Assembly (NCBI GenBank): GCA_963823525.1
Contig: CAWGLW010000006.1
Span: 558,001-622,000 of the forward strand
Reading direction: 5' to 3'
Source: CAWGLW01 sp963823525
GTDB lineage: Bacteria > Pseudomonadota > Gammaproteobacteria > Steroidobacterales > Steroidobacteraceae
DNA: 64,000 bases
This document shows positions 57,442 to 64,000 of this stretch, in pieces. Within the stretch, counting starts at the first letter, position 1, and the number at the start of each line of letters is the position of its first letter. The position numbers and the translations under genes are program-made. The notes under the pieces were generated by a model that saw nothing but the letters and a program-made list of their open reading frames with translations, was not told the DNA's origin and did not search any database.

Positions 57442-58440
57442 TCAGACCTCGGGCGGCGTCTCGTTATCGATTGACAGGCGCTCATCGTCGCGTTCGTAGG
57501 CCTCGACGATGCGCTGCACCAGCGGATGGCGGACCACATCGCGCGCGGTGAAGAAACTGAACGCTACGCCGTCGACGCCACGCAGGACGTCAATCACGTG
57601 CCGCAAGCCGGAGCGCTGCTGGCGCGGCAGGTCGATCTGGGTGATGTCGCCCGTCACCACGGCTTTGGAGCCGAAGCCGATACGGGTCAGAAACATTTTC
57701 ATCTGCTCCACGGTCGTGTTCTGTGCCTCGTCGAGAATGATGAACGAGTCGTTCAGGGAACGGCCGCGCATGAACGCGAGCGGTGCTACCTCGATGACCT
57801 GGCGCTCGATGTTCCGCGCCACGCGATCAAAGCCCATCATTTCGTAAAGGGCGTCGTACATCGGCCTGAGGTACGGATCGACCTTCTGCGCGAGATCGCC
57901 GGGCAGGAAGCCGAGGCGCTCACCGGCCTCGACGGCCGGCCTGACCAGCACGATGCGCCGGACCGAACCGCTTTGCAGCGCCTCGACAGCACAGGCCACC
58001 GCGAGAAAGGTCTTGCCGGTACCGGCCGGTCCGATGCCGAAGGTCAGGTCGCTACGTTGAATATTCTGCAGGTACTTGCGCTGGTTTGCACCGCGGCCGC
58101 GAATGCCTCCGCGCTGTGTCTGCACAACGATTTCGCCGTCTTTTGTATTGCCACCCGGCGCCTCCGTGAAGCCCAGCTCCTGGACACAGAGGTGCACCCG
58201 CTCCGGCGACATAGTCTCGATCGCCGAGAGGTCAAACATTCGCTGCAATACGGCCGTGGCCCGGTCAATCACGGCCGGCGGACCCTTCACCTGCAGGCCA
58301 TGCCCGCGCCGGCGGACCTCGACGCCGAGCCGCTCTTCGACGTGGCGCAGGTTCTGCTCCATCGGACCACTGAAATTTGCCAGGCGGCTATTGTCCGCTG
58401 CTTCGAGCGAAATCTCCCGCAACTCCAGCGGCTCGCTCAA
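57442..58440 (-). CDS. ybeZ: PhoH-like ATPase YbeZ
   Basis: 332-aa PhoH family P-loop ATPase. An N-terminal KH-like part (residues 1-90) precedes the ATPase with Walker A GPAGTGKT at 137-144, LVRPAVEAGERLGFLPGD and Walker B FIILDEAQNTT, then GDITQIDLPRQQRSGL. YbeZ partners YbeY in RNA metabolism. It overlaps miaB by four bases. The 95-base gap after its stop, before the TPR gene, is unusual in this otherwise overlapping operon. Confidence 0.95.
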   Translation of the reverse strand: MSEPLELREISLEAADNSRLANFSGPMEQNLRHVEERLGVEVRRRGHGLQVKGPPAVIDRATAVLQRMFDLSAIETMSPERVHLCVQELGFTEAPGGNTKDGEIVVQTQRGGIRGRGANQRKYLQNIQRSDLTFGIGPAGTGKTFLAVACAVEALQSGSVRRIVLVRPAVEAGERLGFLPGDLAQKVDPYLRPMYDALYEMMGFDRVARNIERQVIEVAPLAFMRGRSLNDSFIILDEAQNTTVEQMKMFLTRIGFGSKAVVTGDITQIDLPRQQRSGLRHVIDVLRGVDGVAFSFFTARDVVRHPLVQRIVEAYERDDERLSIDNETPPEV

Positions 58441-59777
58441 GCGATCTGCCTCTTGGGCTCGGAGAGCCGCCCTCGCAGAGAATTCGGCAATGCCTCGGTG
58501 ATGAGCAGGTCGGCGTATCGATTAATCAAAGACGGCGGACCGTCAAAATTCACCCACCGATTGTTCTCGGTCCGTCCGGCCAGTTGCTCAGTGCTCTTTT
58601 TCGATGTGCGCTCGACCAGCACGCGCTGGGTCGTGCCGACCATCGACCGGCTGATCGCCCGGGCCTGCGCGTCGATACGCGCCTGCAGACGCATCAGACG
58701 CTCCTGCTTCTCGGCATGCGGGATCTCGTCAGCCAGCGATGCGGCCGGTGTCCCGGGCCGCCGGCTGTAGATGAAACTGAAACTCTGATCGAAACCCAGA
58801 TCTTCAATCAGGTCCATGGTCGCGAGAAAGTCGCGCTCGGTCTCACCCGGAAAACCGACGATGAAATCGGACGAAAGGCTTATACCCGGCCGCACTTCAC
58901 GCAGCCTGCGGATTTTCTGCTTGTACTCGAGCGCGGTGTGACCGCGTTTCATCAGCGCGAGCACTCGATCCGAGCCGCTCTGCACAGGCAGGTGCAGGTA
59001 ATTGACCAGCTTACGTATGTCGCGAAAGGCCTCGATCAGGTTGTCCCGAAACTCGACGGGGTGCGAGGTGGTGAAGCGAATCCGTTCGATTCCCGGCACC
59101 TCGGCCACGAAGTAGATCAGCGCGGCGAGATCCGCATGGCCGCCGCCGGACATATCGCCGCGGTAAGCATTGACGTTCTGCCCGAGCAGGTTCACCTCCG
59201 ATACGCCCTGCGCGGCCAGCCGGCGCACCTCGTCCATGACCTGCTCCAGCGGGCGGCTGATTTCCTCGCCGCGGGTGTAGGGGACAACGCAGAAGCTGCA
59301 GTACTTGCTGCAGCCTTCCATGATCGAAACAAAGGCCGTTGCACCGGCTGCGCGCGGTTCCGGCAGGTGATCGAACTTTTCAATTTCAGGGAAACTGACA
59401 TCGACGACGCTGTGCCCGGTCGAGCGCAGTTGCGCGATCATCTCGGGCAGGCGGTGAATCGTCTGGGGGCCGAACACCAGGTCGACGAACGGTGCGCGCG
59501 CACTGATCTCGGCGCCTTCCTGGCTGGCGACACAGCCGCCGACACCGATGATGACCTCGGGCCGTGCCAGTTTCAGCGGCCGCCACTGGCCCAGCTGAGA
59601 GAAGACCTTTTCCTGCGCCTTTTCACGAATCGAGCAGGTATTGAGCAGCAACAGGTCGGCCTGCTCGGGATCATCGGTAACCTCGTAGCCACCGGCCTCG
59701 CGCAGTACGTCCGCCATGCGCGCGGAATCGTACTCGTTCATCTGGCAGCCGTGCGTCTTGAGCAATACCCGTGGCAT
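58437..59777 (-). CDS. miaB: tRNA-2-methylthio-N6-dimethylallyladenosine synthase
   Basis: 446-aa radical-SAM methylthiotransferase that modifies A37 of tRNAs reading UNN codons. The N-terminal UPF0004 domain starts VLLKTHGCQMNEYDSARM. The radical SAM motif is CSKYCSFCVVPYTRGEE (CxxxCxxC). LGQNVNAYRG and FTTSHPVEF follow, and a TRAM domain ends the protein (VGTTQRVLVERTSKK...). It is first of the miaB-phoH-ybeY-ybeX-lnt series, 3 bases after ssb. Confidence 0.97.
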   Translation of the reverse strand: MPRVLLKTHGCQMNEYDSARMADVLREAGGYEVTDDPEQADLLLLNTCSIREKAQEKVFSQLGQWRPLKLARPEVIIGVGGCVASQEGAEISARAPFVDLVFGPQTIHRLPEMIAQLRSTGHSVVDVSFPEIEKFDHLPEPRAAGATAFVSIMEGCSKYCSFCVVPYTRGEEISRPLEQVMDEVRRLAAQGVSEVNLLGQNVNAYRGDMSGGGHADLAALIYFVAEVPGIERIRFTTSHPVEFRDNLIEAFRDIRKLVNYLHLPVQSGSDRVLALMKRGHTALEYKQKIRRLREVRPGISLSSDFIVGFPGETERDFLATMDLIEDLGFDQSFSFIYSRRPGTPAASLADEIPHAEKQERLMRLQARIDAQARAISRSMVGTTQRVLVERTSKKSTEQLAGRTENNRWVNFDGPPSLINRYADLLITEALPNSLRGRLSEPKRQIA

Positions 59778-59780
59778 GAG

Positions 59781-60242
59781 TCAGAACGGGATGTCGTCGT
59801 CGAAGGAATCGGCATCGGCCGCGGGAGCAGCCGGCTCACCGCCTCTCTGCTCGTCGCGCTCCGGCCGCGGCGCGCTGCGTGATTGCGTCCCGGCACCGCC
59901 GCCGCCACGGCCACCGAGCATCTGCATCTCCGAGGCCTGGACTTCGGTCGTGTAGCGGTCACGGCCCTCTTTGTCCTGCCATTTGCGCGTGCGCAACTTG
60001 CCTTCGAGGTAGACCTGGGAGCCCTTGCGCAGGTACTCGGCGGCGATCTCGGCCAGCCGGTCGTACATCACGATGCTGTGCCATTCGGTCTGTTCGCGCT
60101 GTTCGCCCGTCTGCTTGTCCTTCCAGCTCTCGGAGGTCGCCACGCGCAGATTGGTAACGGCCTTGCCATTGGGCATGTACCGGGTTTCGGGGTCTTGTCC
60201 GAGATTGCCGACGATGATGACTTTATTGATTCCGCGTGCCAT
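59781..60242 (-). CDS. ssb: Single-stranded DNA-binding protein
   Basis: 153-aa SSB: an OB fold with INKVIIVGNLGQDPETRYMPNGKAVTNLRVATSE and TEWHSIVMYDRLAEIAAEYLRKGSQVYLEGKLRTRKWQDKEG, a Gly/Arg/Pro-rich linker and the acidic tip DSFDDDIPF that binds partner proteins. The start MARGINK at 60242 is chosen over one three codons upstream. It lies near uvrA, as in many gammaproteobacteria, but an MFS gene separates them here. Confidence 0.97.
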   Translation of the reverse strand: MARGINKVIIVGNLGQDPETRYMPNGKAVTNLRVATSESWKDKQTGEQREQTEWHSIVMYDRLAEIAAEYLRKGSQVYLEGKLRTRKWQDKEGRDRYTTEVQASEMQMLGGRGGGGAGTQSRSAPRPERDEQRGGEPAAPAADADSFDDDIPF

Positions 60243-60318
60243 TGAATCCACCCGCTGAGAAGGAACCGGGATTTTACGTTACCTGGGGCCCTGGCCGGAA
60301 ACCGTAAATCGGCGCCGA

Positions 60319-61557
60319 TCAGTGCGAAACGGCTGTCCGGGCTGCCGCGGTACGCGCAATCAGCGCCCAGAGCGCGGCGATCGCCGCGCTGCCCCAGAAA
60401 ACGCCGGTGAGACCGTAGCGACCGAGCAGGACGCCGCCAAGGGCGCCGCCGAGAAAGGCACCGAGGAACTGCGAGGTCGCAAAAATCCCCAGCGCCGCGC
60501 CCCGCTGCGCCTCCGGCGCGGTCTGCGTCAGCAGCGAGGGCAGCCGGGCTTCGAGGTAGTTGAATACGGCAAAAAACAGAACCAGCGAGCCGAGAACCGG
60601 CCACAGGTGGCGATGTTCAACGGCCAGCAGGATCTGGGCTGCGCCAAGCAGGACAACCGCCAGCACGAACAGCGCCGGTCCACGCTGACCGCGCTCGGTG
60701 CCGAATATCAGCGGCACCGTGCCGAACAGCGAAAGCAGGAACACCCCGAGATATACGATCCAGTGACTCGCCGAGAGGATGCCGAGCTGCGTCTGCAGCA
60801 CCTGGGGAACCGACAGGAAGGTCGCGGTCATGATGAAGTGCAATGCAAAAATGCCGAAATAAAGCGGACGCAGTTCTGCGCGGCGCAGCATCTCACCGAG
60901 GCCGGCAAAGCGCGAGGGCGCCGCATCGGGATCCCTTGCCGGCTGCGGCGGTACGGCGAAGAAGAGCAGGCCGATGCTCCCGATCGCCAGCACCATCATC
61001 ATCACGAATATGCCCGGTACCCCGATGGCCGCATCGAGTATCGGCGCAAGCACCAGCGCAACTATAAACGACAGGCCGATGCTGATGCCGATGAAGGCCA
61101 TCGCTCGCGTTCGAACTTCCGGCCGCGTCAGGTCGGCGACCAGCGCCGTGACCGCGGCTGAGACCGCGCCGGCTCCCTGCACGGCACGCGCGGCAATCAG
61201 CGCGGCCACCGTGTGGCCGAGCGCGCCGATCAGAGAGCCGGCCGCATAGAGCAGAAGGCCCGCCGCGATCACGGGCTTGCGACCAAGCCGGTCCGACAAT
61301 CGCCCGAAGGGTATCTGCATGATCGCCTGGGTCAGGCCATAGGCACCCATCGCCAGCCCCAGCAGGACCGGCGAGTAATCCGGCAGCTTCTGCGCGTAGA
61401 GCGCAAGCACGGGCAGCAGGAGGAAAAGTCCGAGCATGCGCGAGGCATAGATCGCGGCAAGGGAGCCGACCGAGCGGCGTTCTTCGCCGGACAGGGCCGG
61501 CTTTGATGATTTGTCCGGGGCTTGGATTGGCTTTGCCTCTGCGCTGAAGCGCCGCAT
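60319..61557 (-). CDS. MFS transporter
   Basis: 412-aa major facilitator with about 12 TM helices. The MFS loop 2-3 motif is visible as GRLSDRLGRKPVI, and MQIPFGRLSD is typical of drug/H+ antiporter-like members. The long N-terminal tail (about 35 residues, Lys/Pro-rich) is cytoplasmic. The protein resembles YajR-type transporters without the C-terminal YAM domain. The substrate is unknown. The gene is divergent from uvrA with a 53-base gap, which must contain both promoters. Confidence 0.88.
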   Translation of the reverse strand: MRRFSAEAKPIQAPDKSSKPALSGEERRSVGSLAAIYASRMLGLFLLLPVLALYAQKLPDYSPVLLGLAMGAYGLTQAIMQIPFGRLSDRLGRKPVIAAGLLLYAAGSLIGALGHTVAALIAARAVQGAGAVSAAVTALVADLTRPEVRTRAMAFIGISIGLSFIVALVLAPILDAAIGVPGIFVMMMVLAIGSIGLLFFAVPPQPARDPDAAPSRFAGLGEMLRRAELRPLYFGIFALHFIMTATFLSVPQVLQTQLGILSASHWIVYLGVFLLSLFGTVPLIFGTERGQRGPALFVLAVVLLGAAQILLAVEHRHLWPVLGSLVLFFAVFNYLEARLPSLLTQTAPEAQRGAALGIFATSQFLGAFLGGALGGVLLGRYGLTGVFWGSAAIAALWALIARTAAARTAVSH

Positions 61558-61610
61558 ATAGTATCAGGCTGACCGTCGCACACACTCTATCGTCTGGCTA
61601 CCCGACATTT

Positions 61611-64000
61611 ATGGACTACATACGGATCCGCGGCGCGCGAACTCACAACCTGCAGGGCATCGATCTGGACCTGCCTCGCGACCGCCTGATCGTCATCACG
61701 GGCTTGTCCGGGTCCGGTAAGTCATCGCTGGCCTTCGACACGATCTACGCCGAGGGCCAGCGCCGTTACGTGGAGTCGTTGTCCGCCTATGCCCGGCAGT
61801 TCCTGTCGGTAATGGAAAAGCCCGATATCGACCACATCGAGGGGCTCTCGCCGGCCATATCGATAGAGCAGAAAGCCGCCTCGCACAATCCGCGCTCGAC
61901 AGTCGGCACCGTCACCGAGATTTACGACTATCTGCGCGTGCTGTTTGCGCGCGCCGGTGTACCTCACTGCCCGGAGCACGGCCAGGAGCTGACCGCGCAG
62001 ACCGTCAGCCAGATGGTGGACCAGTTGCTCGCCCTGCCGGCCGGCAGCAGCGTACTGCTGCTTGCGCCCGTCGTGCAGGGCCGCAAGGGAGAGCACGTTG
62101 AAACCCTCGATCAACTGCGCAGCCAGGGCTACGTGCGTGCACTGGTCGATCAGCAGTTGATAGAGCTCGACGACCCGCCCCAACTCGACCGCCGCCGCCA
62201 GCACACGATCGATGCCGTGGTCGATCGCCTGCGGGTACGCCCGGATGCCGGGCAGCGACTCGCCGAATCGTTCGAGACCGCCCTGCACCTCGGACACGGC
62301 GTGGCGCGGGTCGTTTTCCAGGATGAGCCAGAGCGAGAGCCGCTGGTGTTTTCGAACCGTTACGCCTGCACGTTCTGCGGGTACAGCCTAACGGAACTCG
62401 AACCGCGACTGTTTTCGTTCAACAGTCCGAACGGTGCCTGCGGGACCTGCGGCGGCCTCGGCGTGGAGGAGTTTTTCGACCCGCGGCGCGTCGTGGTCAA
62501 CCCCGGACTGTCTCTGGCCGGCGGCGCCGTACGCGGCTGGGACAGGCGAAACACCTATTACTTCCAGTTGATTCAGTCGCTGGCGCGGCACTACCGCTTC
62601 GACATCGAGACCCCGTGGTCTGATCTGCCGGAAGCGGTCGCCCATGTTTTACTTTACGGCAGTGGCGACGAGCGCGTGGAGTTCCGTTACCTGGACTCCC
62701 GGGGCAGCAGTACACGGCGAACGCACACCTGGGAGGGCATCGTGCCCAACCTCGAACGGCGTTACCGCGAGACCGAGTCCGCCACCGTACGCGAGGAACT
62801 GGCCAAGTATCGTGGAGTGCGCAGCTGCGAAGACTGTGGCGGCAGCCGACTCAATCAGGCCGCCCGTCACGTGTTCGTCGCGGGCCGCAATCTGCCGGAA
62901 CTGACCGCGCTGCCAATCGCCGAGTCGCGCGCATTCTTCGATGGCATGCAGCTCGAGGGATGGCGCGGCGAAATTGCTGAACGACTGCTGCGCGAGGTCT
63001 GTGATCGCCTGCGGTTTCTCGGCGATGTCGGCCTGGACTACCTGTCGCTGGACCGCGGAGCGGGCACGCTCTCCGGTGGCGAGGCGCAACGCATCCGCCT
63101 GGCCAGTCAGATCGGCTCGGGCCTGGTCGGCGTCATGTACATTCTCGACGAGCCGTCGATCGGACTTCACCAGCGCGACAACCAGCGACTGCTGGACACG
63201 CTGATCCGGCTGCGCGATCTGGGCAATACGGTGCTGGTCGTGGAGCATGACGAAGACGCGATTCGCCAGGCCGATCATGTCGTGGACCTGGGGCCTGGTG
63301 CCGGCGTTCACGGTGGCCAGGTCGTGGCCCAGGGAACCCCGGAGGAGATCGAGCAGGTCACCGAGTCACTGACTGGGCAGTACCTCAGTGGCCGGCGCGC
63401 AATCCCGGTGCCCGGGCAGCGCACGGCACGGGACAAAGGCCGCCGCCTTCAGATTCTCGGTGCGACCGGTAACAACCTGCGCGGGCTGGACGTCGAAATC
63501 CCGCTCGGCCTTTTCACCTGCGTCACCGGTGTATCCGGGTCAGGGAAATCCACACTGGTCGTCGATACGCTCTATCGTCACGCGGCCGCGTCCGTGCAGG
63601 ACAACCGCAATGACGCAGGTCCCTGCCGGGCGATCAAGGGCCTGGAGAGCATCGACCGTGTCATCGATGTCAACCAAAGTCCGATCGGCCGGACGCCCCG
63701 TTCGAACCCAGCGACGTACACCGGGGCGTTTGGCCCGATTCGCGAACTCTTTTCCGAAGTCCCCGAGGCCCGTTCGCGCGGCTACGAGCCGGGTCGATTC
63801 AGTTTCAACGTCCGCGGCGGACGCTGCGAAGCCTGCGAAGGCGACGGCGTCATCAAGGTGGAGATGCACTTTCTGCCCGACGCCTACGTCACCTGCGATG
63901 CCTGCCGCGGCATGCGTTACAACCGGGAGACGCTGGATATCCGCTACAAGGGGCGCAACATCCACGATGTCCTCGGCATGACCGTGGAGGACGCCGCGAA
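61611..64000 (+). CDS. uvrA: UvrABC system protein A, 5' part
   Basis: The reading frame is open to the window end (796 codons of an expected 940 or so). It begins MDYIRIRGARTHNLQGIDLDLPRD, with Walker A GLSGSGKSSLAFDTIYAEGQRRYVESLSAYARQF, the first zinc motif CTFCGYS...CGTCGG, ABC signature GTLSGGEAQRIRLASQIGS, ILDEPSIGLHQRDN and the second-half Walker A GVSGSGKSTLVVDTLYRH. CEACEGDGVIKVEMHFLPDAYVTCDAC is the second zinc finger. It recognises DNA damage in nucleotide excision repair. I saw no clear LexA box in the upstream gap. Confidence 0.97.
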   Translation, partial: MDYIRIRGARTHNLQGIDLDLPRDRLIVITGLSGSGKSSLAFDTIYAEGQRRYVESLSAYARQFLSVMEKPDIDHIEGLSPAISIEQKAASHNPRSTVGTVTEIYDYLRVLFARAGVPHCPEHGQELTAQTVSQMVDQLLALPAGSSVLLLAPVVQGRKGEHVETLDQLRSQGYVRALVDQQLIELDDPPQLDRRRQHTIDAVVDRLRVRPDAGQRLAESFETALHLGHGVARVVFQDEPEREPLVFSNRYACTFCGYSLTELEPRLFSFNSPNGACGTCGGLGVEEFFDPRRVVVNPGLSLAGGAVRGWDRRNTYYFQLIQSLARHYRFDIETPWSDLPEAVAHVLLYGSGDERVEFRYLDSRGSSTRRTHTWEGIVPNLERRYRETESATVREELAKYRGVRSCEDCGGSRLNQAARHVFVAGRNLPELTALPIAESRAFFDGMQLEGWRGEIAERLLREVCDRLRFLGDVGLDYLSLDRGAGTLSGGEAQRIRLASQIGSGLVGVMYILDEPSIGLHQRDNQRLLDTLIRLRDLGNTVLVVEHDEDAIRQADHVVDLGPGAGVHGGQVVAQGTPEEIEQVTESLTGQYLSGRRAIPVPGQRTARDKGRRLQILGATGNNLRGLDVEIPLGLFTCVTGVSGSGKSTLVVDTLYRHAAASVQDNRNDAGPCRAIKGLESIDRVIDVNQSPIGRTPRSNPATYTGAFGPIRELFSEVPEARSRGYEPGRFSFNVRGGRCEACEGDGVIKVEMHFLPDAYVTCDACRGMRYNRETLDIRYKGRNIHDVLGMTVEDAA

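Noticed and set aside
61558..61610. LexA box between the MFS gene and uvrA
   Set aside because: No CTG-N10-CAG sequence is present in the gap.

Overview
The window is high-GC chromosomal DNA from a gammaproteobacterium. The evidence is gene order: ygfB-pepP-ubiH-ubiI, zapA-ssrS-fau, miaB-phoH-ybeY-ybeX-lnt, leuS-lptE, holA-nadD-rsfS-rlmH, maf-rng-yhdP-nitrilase-tldD and ssb/uvrA are all gammaproteobacterial neighbourhoods. Oxygen-dependent ubiquinone hydroxylases (UbiH, UbiI, Coq7), GlcDEF, a split P-protein (GcvPA), an AidB-like dehydrogenase, a Vfr/CRP protein and a TPR/TolB-like membrane protein point to an aerobic, probably environmental lineage of the Woeseiales/Steroidobacterales type. 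That placement is inference. Coding density is very high and many genes overlap by 1-4 bases. I see no prophage, IS element or CRISPR array.

Layout. 1-2105 (-): glycine cleavage operon gcvT-gcvH-gcvPA behind a tandem glycine riboswitch with a terminator platform. 2233-6444 (+): M-like DUF885 peptidase, ispG, pterin dehydratase, DUF2189 membrane protein. 6487-12576 (-): ygfB-pepP-ubiH-ubiI plus a coupled acyl-CoA dehydrogenase. 12654-14894 (+): TIGR02449/zapA, 6S RNA, fau, an EVE protein and a 57-aa Lys/Ala-rich protein. 14914-20142 (+): rpiA, glcD, a frameshifted glcE, glcF and an SDR. 20138-20821: four tandem ~170-bp repeats, each built from the 3' end of the adjacent tRNA-Gln plus its terminator. 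20803-21766 (-): tRNA-Gln, rpsI, rplM. 21905-32546: coq7, crp, rpe, djlA, purC, yihY-like, pmbA, darP, purE, purK, an ExeA-FHA fusion and a small membrane protein. 32572-40955 (-): tldD, nitrilase, yhdP, rng, maf. 40963-44135 (-): osmC, rlmH, rsfS, nadD, holA. 44341-47848 (+): a LolD/MacB-type ABC transporter, a DUF3299 protein and proline iminopeptidase, wedged between holA and lptE. 47883-60242 (-): lptE, leuS, MBL hydrolase, lnt, ybeX, ybeY, a TPR/TolB-like gene, phoH, miaB, ssb. The end holds an MFS transporter (-) and the 5' part of uvrA (+).

Functional themes are one-carbon/glycine and glycolate metabolism (gcv, fau, glcDEF), purine synthesis (purC, purE, purK), aerobic ubiquinone synthesis, ribosome assembly and RNA processing (darP, rng, rsfS, rlmH, ybeY, miaB, 6S RNA), and envelope biogenesis (yhdP, lptE, lnt).

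The most unusual element is the tRNA-Gln repeat array. It resembles the E. coli tyrT/rtT arrangement but sits at a different tRNA, and each unit also carries an inverted imperfect copy of the tRNA 3' arm just beyond the terminator. Other points of note are the one-base frameshift in glcE, the two cases in which a conserved operon is interrupted by unrelated genes, and two proteins with histone-H1-like Lys/Ala sequence.
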